Shown: piece after piece, positions 35,449 through 47,699 of the stretch | Layout of the letters: each line of letters opens with the position of its first letter | Numbering within the stretch: position 1 is the first letter of the stretch | DNA from: Siphonodentalium dalli | Lineage: Eukaryota > Mollusca > Scaphopoda > Gadilida > Siphonodentaliidae | Reading direction: 5' to 3' | NCBI GenBank assembly: GCA_032622095.1 | Contig: CP136061.1 | Coordinates: forward strand, 370,001-434,000 | Length of the DNA: 64,000 nt | The notes under the pieces: generated by a model | Seen by the model: the letters and a program-made list of their open reading frames with translations, nothing else | Databases searched by the model: none | What the model was told of the DNA's origin: nothing | Made by a program: the position numbers and the translations under genes

Positions 35449-36060
35449 TAAAAAATTGTATCACTCTTTGCTATAAAATTGAAATTGATATCCACACAAA
35501 TTCCAACAGGCAATATTAAAAAAATAATAATTTAGGCCTACTCTTCAGTCTCTTGTCGTCTTGAAGTTGAAACTCTCATTATTCACCATTCAAATAGTTG
35601 TATTAGCAGTACATGTAGCATGTGCAGTGTTGCTGTTAGTACTAGTAGGCCTACCAAAAATAATAATAATACTGCAATATTTTTCATGATCATGATTGTG
35701 GAAAATTTTCCCAAATTGAATAAATTACAGACCCAAATACTAGTTCAGGGTGGATTTTTCCCCCCCACATTGAGTTTCCAAAAGTCATTCTCAGATGGGC
35801 TAGTTACTATCAATGGAAAATCAAATATATAAGTTCTGCACAATATATGTAAGTCCATAACTTTTAGGCGAAGTTGACCGGAAGTGGCAACGGGCGTTAA
35901 TTAAGCTTTGTTTAAGTCACGGACCACATAATCACACTGGGACAGAGTCGTAATAATAGCAATAGGGGTCCTAACATTATTTTGTCCGGTGTCATGGCCC
36001 TCCAGGAATTATTAACAGAAATTTTAATTAAGCTTATATGGGAGGCCAAATTCACATTTA
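35449..36060. other. Probable first intron of the cysteine-rich gene
   Basis: AT-rich, no coding signal; C run at 35761. I could not identify the next exon. Confidence 0.35.
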
Positions 36061-36065
36061 ATAAT

Positions 36066-36170
36066 GAATTGCGCTTAAGCGCAATTGATTGTGCTTAAGC
36101 ACAATTGATTGCGCTTGAACGCAAATACCACATATGCTTAAGCACAAACAGGGCAATTACGCTTAAGCGT
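36066..36170. repeat. Cluster of palindromes centred on CTTAAG
   Basis: Five palindromes lie in ~105 bp: AATTGCGCTTAAGCGCAATT, TTGTGCTTAAGCACAA, a decayed GCGCTTGAACGC, TGCTTAAGCA and AATTACGCTTAAGCGTAATT. The arm bases differ between palindromes, but symmetry is kept in all but the decayed one. Confidence 0.9.
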
Positions 36171-37208
36171 AATTGTGACTACTATCTAACCTACCCATAA
36201 ATTATTGGCATGACCTGGTGTATCAACTAGCAACACAAGAGGAGCATTGGGCTAATTTTAACCTGTTTCAACTAGCCTGAGTACTCAACAGTCAACTGTG
36301 AGTATGTGTTCAACAATGATAATCCCTAATTACATATTATCAGCAATGTAAAAAATTCAGCATCCATCTATCCAAAGAATTTATGTCTCCTTCCCGGAAC
36401 TCTAGTAATTTTCTGTCAAAATCGGGCGAACAATTTGGTCTATAAATACCGCAGTGTGACACATTTAAGATAGACCAAAAACAATAAACACCTTTCAACC
36501 CAAAGATAGTTACATTTTAATTGAAAAAATAGTCCAAACATGAAAAGTTAATTTTTGCCGATATTTAAGTCAAGTTTTTGAGAGAATAGTCCAATATTTT
36601 TGGTGATGTCAGTATTTTCCATATTTTGGCGGCCATTTTGAGCTAAAGTAAGAATTTGGGGTCCATTGAGTTGGAATATTCATAGTTAATCATGTGCATC
36701 ACTTACATTACAAAGTTATGTTCATTTCTTGTTAAAATATGACTAGAATCCCAATTGTGATGTTTTTGTGTGAAATTTTATACCGCATTCTGTAAATTCG
36801 TATTTTTGAGGGAACGGAAGGGGTTAGGACCCCAAAAAGTGCATATTGAATTGCCCCAATGATCAGTTAATATACAAAATACAAAATAAAGTCACATCAC
36901 TCAACCAGTTCCAAACAGCATGAATCGATCTAGAATATATTTGGTGGCCATCTTGGGTGGTGAGTTTCAATTTTGCCCCAAAAAAGTGACATTATGTCTT
37001 ACCTTCACGAAAATATATACATTTGTATACATTTTACAAGATGTTTACCGCTATAATTTGCATAAAACTGACTTAGAGTCTGGTCTGAAAAACAGCGGCC
37101 ATGATGGACGCCATTTTGTCTGGAGTCTATATGGCCACTTTTTTTCTTCTTGTTAACATTGCTTAAAAGTTGAAGGACATAATAAGGAACAAAATGAGTG
37201 GGGAGAAG
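36171..37208. other. No recognisable feature
   Basis: AT-rich sequence with no gene or repeat boundary that I can support. Confidence 0.4.
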
Positions 37209-37212
37209 TTAA

Positions 37213-37692
37213 AGGTACGCAACCCGATAAAACTCCTCTCAATTACTATTTCAATGGCTTCGGGGGTCAAAAATATTTGATTCGAGTCGAGGAAGTCACC
37301 CATCAAAGCTCAGATTTGTTAGATATCGATTTTAGAAATCTATTATTTTTCATTATCGGGAATTCTTTCTGGCCCAGAAGATAGTCAAACATTCGTTATT
37401 ATTACCCACTTGATTATAGAGTTATCCATCCTTGTCTGTTTGAATAGAATTTTGGCGTAAAATCTCGAGCAGGTTACCAAATTGACGGCAGTTATTGGTA
37501 CTCATCTCGAGAACATAAGAATTTTCAAAAATCAATATCTAATAACTCTGAGCTTTGTTTGATGGGTTCCTCGACTCGAATCAAATATTTTTTACCCCCA
37601 AAGCCAAAGAAATAGTAATATAGGACCCTCTGATCGGATTGTTGTTGTTGGAATCTGTTGAGATGGGGACCCTCTTTAAGGGTTGAGTACCT
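37213..37692. mobile_element. 480-bp MITE with TTAA target
   Basis: TTAA, then AGGTACGCAACCC; the right end is GGGTTGAGTACCT, then TTAA. Long imperfect arms follow: TTTGATTCGAGTCGAGGAA is mirrored by TCCTCGACTCGAATCAAAT. Same terminal type (AGGTAC) as the element at 50253. Confidence 0.8.
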
Positions 37693-37696
37693 TTAA

Positions 37697-39830
37697 GTCC
37701 CAAGGGGTGCAAGGGTACCAATATTAGCTCCCGGAATACTAGTAGTACTATGACGTCGCCGGAAAATTCTTCTATTTTCGGTCGTCGGGCAGGTCAATAA
37801 AAACATGTTTTTCGCCAATTAAGCTACAAATTCACCACTGCTATCGTGGATTTTCGTAATCTACATATATTTTACTACAAAATTAGACTGGATAGCACTT
37901 GTCCGTCAAAATGAGCAACATTTGTTATTTCTTGGGGTCGATCTCCTGGACTATGTCTTCCATACCCAAAAATAATTAGGTCGAACATACATGTGTAGGT
38001 CCGGGGGCTATATAGTTCAGAACATGTGACTGATTTCCTCTCTTAATGAACCACCCTTATTTATATTTTTTTTTAATCAATTTTATTTTTGAAGCAGTAC
38101 AGATTATTTAATATAGAACCATAATAAAGGCTCAGTTCTCACACTTGAAAATAATATTGATATATTATATTAAAATTAATTTATTCATTACTCAAATGAA
38201 TTGGATTGATATAGATTAAATATATAACAATTCAATGGTGAACATATCTTGTATTATATTTTTATATTAACATAATCAAATTACCTTTTTGTTTTCAATG
38301 TATTTTAAGGGGGGGGGTTAATATAGAAATACTGGTGCTATTTGTATTTCTTCTATGTTTTCTGTACCAAAAATAGACAAATAACAAGGTAAGATAGGTT
38401 AAGTCTTAAATTTTCGCCAAATGATCAGGGGAATATATAGGCCTACACAGAATGTCACGAGTGTGTTGATGGGTTTGTCAATGCGGCACAAGTGCTAACA
38501 CAGAAGGATAGAACGAGCGGCGCAAGTGCCATATCGACAAACCCATTAAGACACGTGTCGGTCAGTGTTTATTACACACCACTCATCCTAGAATCCGTGA
38601 ATTATAAAAAAAAAACATACTTACAAGGTTTATACCTCCTATATACACATACTTACAAGGTTAATTCAGGCACATACATGGCTTGTTTTGTCATGTGTGA
38701 AGATGCTTTTATTTTATAGTTGATCACAGTTCGGGTTTCATGGTTGAGGTAAACCATTTACGTTATGTGACGTCAACAGGATGCATAATATGGAACGCGT
38801 GTTCAATACGGATTTGTAAATATGGAACAGCATTGACACTGTAATTCTATGTACAAGTGTGTTGCTTTTTAGCAACACAAAGTGCCGCAGGTACGTTGTT
38901 GTTTTTTAGGTTTAGGCGCGCATGACATTAATTTCTAAGCAGAATTTCGACGCGATCTGCCATCCGATCTGCGGCGGCACATAAAATAGGGACCCACGAC
39001 CCGTGAAAAATCACGTGACTTCCGGTCTGGGAGCAATTGATCATCCAAAGAAATTCTTAACGCACAGGAATCGGCAATGGACCATGCAATGGGATAAATA
39101 TGAAATTGGCAACTTCATCATTTCCGAATAATTCCTATGTGATTTAGGCCTATAAATTTTTTAGTTTCATTTCGACCAACTTCTCCTGGACTATATAAGT
39201 GTATATTCCGTCAAGAATGGAAAATTTGACATTAAACATATGATTAAAGCCAATAATATGACCCTTTTTCAAAGAAAATATCCTCCAAACCGGATTTTAG
39301 AGGATTTTGGATATGATTTCCCCCAGATTCTGCCTGACAAAATGACAACAAAAACAGCTTATTACAAATTGTTCTATAGGTTCAACTTGAATGCTTTGAC
39401 GACCAGACTATTAACAATGGAATGTACTTAGTATCTTACTGAGCTTCCCTATCGTGTACAGACTACAATACTATGTTTGGTCCAAGCATATTTCTTCCAA
39501 ACCGGTGGATATGTTATATGTTGGAATTAAATATGAAGTGGATTGCATCAGTCATTTTATGAGTTGTGAGTGGGAATTTTGGAATGTGGTGTCGGATGTG
39601 AATGCAGTAATGTCACCTCGATACTCCTATATAGCCAATTAAGTGCTTACATCCGATGTAGGGTTGTATGATCGTGTTCTTCACCTTTATAATACATTTG
39701 CCGGGTGATATCGTTTTTTTTTATAATTTGGTTTGTGACCAGTGATGATAGTTGAGAAATATTAAAAGAAAACTGAATAATCATCTCTGCGTACTAGTAC
39801 GTACGGCAGTGCAAATATAAATATTTTTTT
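37697..39830. other. Intergenic, small inverted repeats only
   Basis: GATGGGTTTGTC at 38469 is mirrored by GACAAACCCAT at 38539. A short hairpin, GTTGCTTTTTAGCAAC, lies at 38861. No convincing coding frame on either strand. Confidence 0.4.
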
Positions 39831-39889
39831 TCGGGTTTTGGTTGGGTACCACCACTCTTTATATGTAAACGCCACGGAATTTCGTTTCT

Positions 39890-40200
39890 TAAACGGGGGG
39901 GGGGCACAAAAGTTTTATCATACAGGGCCGGGATGGGTGCGTCCGAAGAGGCCCGAAAAAATGAGTTTGTGCAAATTTTTTTCTATTCACATTTTTGCCC
40001 TTGTTTTAAGTTGTTTTCAAATATATTCATTAATAATTGTGTTCTAAGGAAGGTTATGGCCTTTACAGACACTTAGGAACGGGGTAGGTATAAGATATAA
40101 GTAATACAGGGGAGATCTTCCAAAAACATACCTATACCGGGTGGGGTGGGTGCATCTCAGAGGCCTGAACAAAATTGTTTGTGCAAATTTTTTTCAACCA
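39890..40200 (+). repeat. G-tract repeat, two diverged tandem copies
   Basis: AAACGGGGGGGGGGCACAAAA, then GGGCCGGGATGGGTGCGTCC and GAGGCCCGAAAAAATG. A second copy at 40130-40190 has GGGTGGGGTGGGTGCATCTC. Related sequence lies inverted at 33500-33615. Confidence 0.6.
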
Positions 40201-40394
40201 CATTATGGACATTGTTTTAAGTTGTTTTCACTAATAAATGTGTTCTAACATAGATTATGACCTTAACCAACACTTAAGAACATATGTAGGTATAAGATAA
40301 AGCACTCTCTGGTGCCAAATAAAAGTGATGACTGAATAGGAGTGCTGGTTTGCATTTCACCTCAAATTAATATTGAATAGTGCCGGATAGTGCT

Positions 40395-40532
40395 GCGCCA
40401 TAGTAGTGTTGTGTCTTGAAATTGTGGACAGTCATTGGTCGTGTTAACAAACGCAGTCCCATATCCAAGACACAACACTACTATGGCGAACAAACGCAGT
40501 CCCATATCCAAGACACAACACTACTATGGCGC
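40395..40532. repeat. Inverted repeat with a duplicated right arm
   Basis: GCGCCATAGTAGTGTTGTGT is mirrored by ACACAACACTACTATGGCG, which occurs twice 42 bp apart together with ACAAACGCAGTCCC. Probably a small MITE with an internal duplication. Confidence 0.75.
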
Positions 40533-41052
40533 TGGCATTTTCACTCTGGCATGTCTAACAAGAAAACCATAGTCAGAAATGGTAACGCCACCAAGATCGT
40601 ATTATTAGTCATAAATATAAATCATAATATAAAATATATTGGTTACATGAATGGACCGCCTCAGAATTCCGTTAAGACAAGTAATTCTTCAAATTATTAC
40701 AATGAACTACGGCTTATAAATTACTGCAGGTTTCTCATTCGCCACACCAGAATGCTTCTAAATGCGGATCAAAGCTAAGAGTGCATGGCATATGCAGCCA
40801 TTGTTCATAGAAATTTTACAGATAGCGAGAATGATGCATGCTGGGAACGAAAGTATCCACAGCAAAGCCATGTGCTTACGGAGGCATGCGTTTATTATAG
40901 GGGATTTATGGTGGGCCTATAAAACTAATTATAACTTTGTTATCTGTCATAGTTTATGCGTGAAATTTTAAACATATATACCATGGACATATACCCCTTC
41001 CAGAATGTTGAAAAACATTTTCAGTTGCTCATCGTATTTTTATAGACGAAAT

Positions 41053-41787
41053 AGTCCGAAATTTCAGAAAATTGCGCTAACAGCTCAATGTTTTAATGTG
41101 TTACAAAACGTCTGATAAAAATAGTTCTATCGGGAATATTCACACCATTTTTTTTCAGAGAACATAGAGTAAACATAGTCCTATCGGGATATCGTAAAGG
41201 AGATTAATTAAAACCCTCAGACTGCCGAAACTGACGACATTAAATTCGCTTTTTCGTGTCCCACGGAAATGAAACTTGTCCGTCCATTGATCACGTTATT
41301 TATTTGACACAGTATTTTTTTTCTGTTGTATTTGAACACTTGTTGCACGTGCAGGCTGCACGATCATAATAACTTCAACCGATAAGCGCCGACTGATACC
41401 CGCGCAACAGTTTGTCTCAAATAAATTGTTATCAAAACGCAGGTTTATGGCCGCGGACATAAGCCGATTAAGTGTAATGTAATTTATCCATGAACTTGAC
41501 TGAAAAATTGTGATTCTATCACCATTAGCCACGAAAATGGGACCTCTAACCAGGCAAGTTTGATTTTCGGGGGACACAAACAAGCGAATTTATTGTCGGC
41601 AGTTTCGGCAGTCTGAGGGTTAATTAATCCCGAATTAAACGGAACTACTTTACGATAGTCCGATAGGACTATGTTTACTCTATGCATGTTCTCTGAAAAA
41701 ATTGTGTGAATATTCCAGATAGAACTCTTTTTATCAGACGTTGTGTAATACCTTAAAACATTGAGCGGTTATAGCGCAAACCGAAAT
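41053..41787. mobile_element. Foldback element with ~200-bp arms
   Basis: The left arm at 41053-41257 and right arm at 41585-41787 are inverted copies sharing AACATAGAGTAAACATAGTC, TTTATCAGACGTT-type sequence and GACTGCCGAAACTG. The ~330-bp centre has no coding signal. Short direct repeats (AGAATTCCGTTAA) lie outside at 40662 and 41922. Confidence 0.65.
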
Positions 41788-42619
41788 GTGTTGTCTTGCA
41801 AGATATCCCACCGCTTTAGCTAAATTTACCTTCCTACAATATCCATAAAGAGGATCATATATTATATACCCACGGTTTTAATTATAGAATATAAAATATA
41901 TTGGTTTCGCGAATGACCAACTCAGAATTCCGTTAAAATAACAATAACAACCAGCACCTATAACGAACCGTTTTACTGGACTTGGCCTACTGGTCGCGTA
42001 GTTCCGACTTTTAAATAAACGGAATTTCCAACTCTATAAATAAATAAAAGCCCCACAATGCATTCGCTTGTACAATCACCCAGTGAATTATCGATCGACC
42101 ATGCGTAACAAAAAAACCAAAAGCTAGAAACACCACACTACGGTGGCGTAATGACCAAATAATACTAGTGCTGCAGAGTGCTGGCTAACAAAATACCTCA
42201 AATTTAAAAATAAACATGCCAGCCTGTTTATTTGGCTCCAAAGAGTGATACTTATATACTATATAACTGTCATTGCAGGTATGGCTATAAGGTGTTCTGA
42301 TATGATGGTTGGTGGCACCTTTTTGGGAACAACAGTGAAGAAGTCATTAATTAGTAACTGGACTATTTATGTAAAAATTAAACACAATGTTGGCTTATTG
42401 GCACTATAAATATTACCTCACAATATCTGTGCATACTGTAGAATAAAACACTTTTTATTTCAAAATGTATTTTTCAATGTCGAAAACAACATCATAACCG
42501 TTGATAGTTTTTCAATTGTTTGCACACTTGGAATCTGCCAGAAACGGACCAATTTAAAACTTACCTTTGATTCTGTTTGATTTGGTCTTGAATAGATTTT
42601 AAATGATTTTTTTTCTTAT

Positions 42620-43170
42620 TTTAGGGGGTGGGTCCAAAAAAATCAGGCGGAAAAAAAATTATATTTGCACAAAAAGATTGGGTGGATAGCAAAAGGGCTG
42701 TAAAAAAAATTTTGGGCCCTGTATGTGTATTTTTTCACGGCCCCCCCCCCCCTGTCTTAAACGATGTTTTTATGACCAGGGGTAACAGGATCATTATCGG
42801 GGAAACAGTCAGCTTTGTGTTTGACAGTATGTGCAAATAAAAGTGAATTTTCGGGTTTGTATGGGTACTTTCAAAAAACACCTTCTGAAATGAAAACGCC
42901 AGGGAATTTCGTTTCAGAAATTGTGTATTATTGATCAGTGATGACTAGAGCACTAGTTATTAATATAAAAATCAGCTTTGTACTCGAAAGTGCAAATAAA
43001 AGTCATTTTTAGTGTTTTGGGGGTACTTTCAACAACCCCCCCCCCCCCCCCCTTCTGAAATTAAAACTCCAGGAAATGTCGTTTGAGAAATTGTGTATTG
43101 TTAATGAGTGATTGCTGCAGGCTATTAATATTAAAAATAAATCAGCTTCGTACTCTAAAGTGCAAATAGA
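42620..43170. repeat. ~180-bp repeats with poly-C runs
   Basis: Two to three diverged copies share GTGCAAATAAAAGT, TTTCGGGTTT-like and TTCTGAAAT.AAAAC blocks. C runs of 13 (42740) and about 18 (43037) occur in the same relative place. Confidence 0.65.
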
Positions 43171-43944
43171 AGTCATTATACGTACGGTATACGCAATTAT
43201 GTAAACAGAACCCACGCAGCAGGCTCCCTGATTATTTGAGACGCTCATAGTTGCACGAGACTTTCGTGGCATCTCGTATATATAGTTAGCTATTCGTGCC
43301 ATTAGACATCCATTTGGCCCCCGAAATTAGTAAATGGAAACACCATGTCTGAATCAGATGCGCTATTAGAAATTGTTCACATCAAGCAATCGGTGGCAAA
43401 ATTTAGATGAGACTTGTGCGGGGAATATATTCTACGAAATCCAACCTGACGGGGCACATTAAACGTTAAAACACAATCATGTTGATGACGATTCCCCGAG
43501 ATGTTCATCGTGCAACCAGTATTTTTCGACAGAGGAAGCACTAAAGATTGATTATCTCTATAAATAACACATTTGAAATAGTTGCGTGGGTATAAAATAA
43601 TAGATATGAATTGAAAACACATGTCTATCAATTAATACTGATTTTATTTCGAATATAGCGATAGAGAGCATTATGCTGTTCCTATAGCTACACAACGAAC
43701 GTCCAATGTCCCAGATTGATTGATTGTATTGTTTTATGTCATAGCTATAAACGATAATGAGTCTAATTTATGTTTATTTGTAACAAACTTACGCAATAAA
43801 ATTTCTGGTATCTGTTAACAGTAACCACTATTGTTTGTTAGCTAAACAATCACACCTTTTTAGACCAGAAAATATTCTAAATAAAATCAATATTAATAGA
43901 TAGAAGCATTTCCGGACAGGAGTCTTCGATTCATATCTAATATT
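43171..43944. other. No recognisable feature
   Basis: AT-rich. A 97-codon frame on the minus strand ends in the poly-C repeat and has no recognisable domain. Confidence 0.4.
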
Positions 43945-44096
43945 TTATACCCCGGTAACCATATAATACATGTTTACAAAGAGATAATCCACCTTTCTAC
44001 CCAGGTAACTATATAACACATGTTTACAAAGAGATAATCCACCTTTATACCCCGGTAACTATATAAAACATGTTTACAAAGAGATAATCCACCTTT
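43945..44096 (+). repeat. 50-bp tandem repeat, three copies
   Basis: GTTTACAAAGAGATAATCCA recurs at 43972, 44022 and 44072, preceded by CCGGTAACTATATAA. Confidence 0.9.
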
Positions 44097-44149
44097 AACG
44101 AGCCACTATAACTCCAAAACATACAGAACGCTATGGCAAGCCGTTTTAA

Positions 44150-44480
44150 AAATTTTGATTTATTTAGACTTAAGTCCAAATCAATTCATTAATTGGACTT
44201 AAGTCCAAATGATTAGTGAATTGATTTGGACAGTCTTGATTGACAGTCAAACTCCATTTCAAACTTCATTTGGACTTAAGTCCAATTCCTCGCCGAATTC
44301 ACAATTATGTGGTATTTGGACTTAAGTCCAATTCGCTATTTGGGCTTAAGTCCAAATATTTGGACTCAACTCCAAATAAATCGAAAATGTGAATTACATA
44401 TGGCAAGCCGTTTTCACATTTTTGATTTATTTAGACTTAAGTTTTCACATTTTTGATTTATTTGGACTCAACTTAAGTCC
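44150..44480. repeat. Dispersed palindromes TTTGGACTTAAGTCCAAA
   Basis: At least six copies of ATTTGGACTTAAGTCCAAAT or half-decayed forms (TTTGGACTCAACTCCAAAT, TTTGGGCTTAAGTCCAAAT), separated by 20-60 bp. They share the CTTAAG centre with the cluster at 36066. Confidence 0.85.
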
Positions 44481-44611
44481 AAATATACACATGCATGCCA
44501 AACCAAAGATACAGATATTGTAAAATGTACAATGGTCCAATGCTTCACATAAGCATGCCACCGACTGCTCCGGCAAAGAGAGAAACTGGCATGTGGAAGC
44601 ACAACATCTGA

Positions 44612-45335
44612 TACAGTAAGTTGATTAATCAAGATAGCTAAGTTGATTATCAAACTAGCTAATTTGATTAACCAAAATAGTAAGTTAATTAATTAAGATA
44701 GCAAAGTTGATTAATCAAGATAGCTCAGTTGATTTAATCCAGATAGTAAGTTGATTTATCAAGATAGCTAAGTTGATTAATCAAGATAGCGAAGTTGATT
44801 AACCAGGATAGCCAAGTTGATTAATCAAGATAGCTATAAGTTGATTAATCAATATAGTAAGTTGATTGATTAATCAAGATAGTTAAGTTGATTAATCAAG
44901 ATAGCAAAGTTGATTAATCATGATAGCTATAAGTTGAGTAATCAAGATAGTAAGTTGAATAATCAAGATAGCTGAGTTGATTAATCAAGATAGCAAAGTT
45001 GATTAATCGAGATAGCTAAGGTGATTAATCAAGATAGCTAAGTTGATTACTGAAGATAGATAAGTTGATTAATCAAGATAGCGAAGTGGGTTAATCAAGA
45101 TAGCGAATTTGATTACTCAAGATAGCGAAGTGGATTAATGCAGATAGTAAGTTGATTAATCAAGATAGCCGAGTTGATTAATCAAGATAGCGAAGTTCAT
45201 TAATCAAGAGAGCTAAGTTGATTAATCAAAACAGCTAAGTTGATTAATCAAGGTAGCGAAGTTGATTAATCAATATAGCTAAGTTGATTAATCAAGATAG
45301 TAAGTTGATTAATCAAGATAGTAAATAAAAGTGGC
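44612..45335 (+). repeat. 22-bp minisatellite, about 32 copies
   Basis: The unit is AAGTTGATTAATCAAGATAG plus CT or CG, with frequent 2-bp length changes. The units have no spacers and high internal variation. Confidence 0.9.
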
Positions 45336-45514
45336 GGTTCTATACGCTGCCGTATAGTTTTGATAGCGCATATACTATATTATGTTATTATAATGTTTTG
45401 ATGTTAGACGAAAATATATAGCATTAGTCAAATCTGGGACTCATCGTGTGGAAATCGCCATCATGTCTGTATCCTCTATTCTGTATACACTATCGAAAGC
45501 TCGATATATATATT

Positions 45515-46489
45515 ACTAGCTGGTGGGCCCGACTTCGTCCTGGCTGTTTCCCCTCTGCTTTCATCCGTCAAAAGGCGCGATTTGACCTTGACTTGACCAT
45601 TTTGAAGGTCAATGTCATGTCGGGGTCACGATTTGACCCGTCTAAAACACTCCCTGGACAAAAGTACCCCTAGGTATAAAATTTCGTCGAAATCCGTCCG
45701 TTTTACCCGATATGACCTTGGATTTACCATTTTTAAGGTCAAGGTCAGGTCGGGCTCACGATTTGACCCATCCAAAACACTCCCCGGACAAAAGTACCAC
45801 TAGGTTTCAAATATCGTCGAAATCCATCCGGCAGTTTTCCCGGCCATTGCTAATTGGTCCCATGGCTTTGGCCGATCCATTAATTTTTGTTTTTCAAGGT
45901 AACCCCGTACGTCGCTGCCACCACTAATGCCCGAAATATCGCCCAAGGTCATTTGCGGGTACCCATGTCAAGGTCATGTTGGGTGGACAAAATAACCCGA
46001 CAAAAATATTTCCCGTCCCGAGTTGACCATACATAACAAATTTCACATCGATGTCACCGCTGACTACCGAGATATCGCCCAAGGTCATTTGTGGGTACCC
46101 GTTTCAATGTCAATGTCACCTCGGGCGGACATACTGACCCGACGAAAATCTCCCCCGTCCCTTGGAACCCCTAAGTACGAAATTTCGTCTCGATATCCCC
46201 AGTTTCCGAGACGGTCAAATGCCGTATATTTTCACTAAAGTAGATAAACACTCTTTAATATCGACGCCTCATATACAAATGCTCATTAACTGTCACGCGG
46301 TTAACCCATCAATCCCCATTACGGTGGCAGTTGAAGTGTGAAGGAGTGGTGGCACGGGCTCGCGAATGTTCCGAGTGCACTGCCTGTGGCCTTTTACCCT
46401 TACACAGCAAGTTTGGGTACAATCGCCCCAGCATTTCTCGAGTCTATAGCGGACATATATATATATACGGAAGTCTCAAAATATATGGT
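45515..46489. repeat. TGACCTTGACC repeat family, inverted relative to 27110
   Basis: Starts with CTAGCTGGTGGGCCCGACTT and holds two ~120-bp units with GACGAAATTT-type sequence. A second repeat type with CGAAATATCGCCCAAGGTCA and GTGGACAAAATAACCCGAC runs to about 46200. Confidence 0.7.
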
Positions 46490-47060
46490 AGACTAGCTGG
46501 TGGCTGGATGGCCCGACTTCGTCCGGTGTTTCCCCTCTGCTTTCATCCGGACTTAATAACATCTGGATATGACCAGTCTAAGATACCAATTTTCAAATAG
46601 CTGGTTTTGAAAACCTCCGTGGATCTACCCGTCGAAAGGCTACCCATCGAAAGGCGCGATTTGACCTTGAATTGACCATTTTGAAGGTCAGGTCGGGTCA
46701 CGATTTGACCCGTTCAAAACACTCCCCGGACAAAAGTATCCTAGGTATCAAATTTCGTCGAAATCCGTCCGTTTTACCCGATTTGACCTCAAGGTAACCC
46801 CGTACGCCACCGCTGATGTCCGAAATATCGTCCAAGGTCATTTGCGGGTACCCGTGTCAAGGTCATGTTGGGTGGACAAAATAACCGGACAAAAATATTT
46901 CCCTCCCTAGTTGACCATAGTGCACTGCCTGTGGCTTTTTACCCTTACACATCAAGTTTTGGTTCAATCGGTCCATAGACATCCCAACAGACAGACGGTG
47001 GAAGCCTGACAGACAGAAGACAAATTCAATCCAATATACCCCCAATTTTCTTTGAAAAAT
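46490..47060. repeat. Second copy of the TGACCTTGACC repeat family
   Basis: Again starts CTAGCTGGTGGCTGGATGGC, with one diverged unit and CGAAATATCGTCCAAGGTCA. It ends in CAGACAGACGG and a GGGTATAAT tail at 47063. Confidence 0.65.
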
Positions 47061-47113
47061 CAGGGTATAATTTCATCTGGATAAGTGGTGATTAAGAAAA
47101 TAATATGAAACAA

Positions 47114-47534
47114 CCAAGCCTGAATTTAGTGTGTCTGACATTTGCAGAATGAGGTTCTCAAAGGTGAATTTAATGACACTATTTCGCAAGGCGTGCGAGC
47201 ATCACCGAATTCATCCTCAGTCTGATTAACATCAACAGCGATGGAAAACCTAGGAACAGATTGAAGTTCTACAGTTGAAGTTGGTGATGCACCTCATTTG
47301 TGCATTTTATCTTCTGCAAATTGAAACTGAACAGAAGGGAAAAAGTCAAAAAGTAACTAAAGCAAAATTTCAATTTGATACTTAAGATACTTCACAGAAA
47401 ATGAGACCTACGCAGAATTAGGTCCCTGAATGGTGTATTTGGTGATGCTAGCCTGCTGTACGGGGTAGAAACACTAAATTCACCCTCTGGGGACCTCATT
47501 CTGCAAATGTCAGACACACTAAATTCAGGCTTGG
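47114..47534. mobile_element. 421-bp inverted-repeat MITE
   Basis: CCAAGCCTGAATTTAGTGTG and TCTGACATTTGCAGAATGAG at the left are mirrored at the right end (CAGACACACTAAATTCAGGC, TTGG). No clear target duplication. Confidence 0.7.
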
Positions 47535-47699
47535 AAACAGCAGTTTGTTTTAATTTGCTACCAGTGTTGTTTACACAAGCCTGTCAGATTACATCTATTA
47601 TTCTAATCTAAATTAATGACCTGGGGTGGGTAATGGAATGTTTCCGTAATTTCATTAAGAATTAAAGTTTCATAACTCTGCAGATGTTATAATGGTGTC

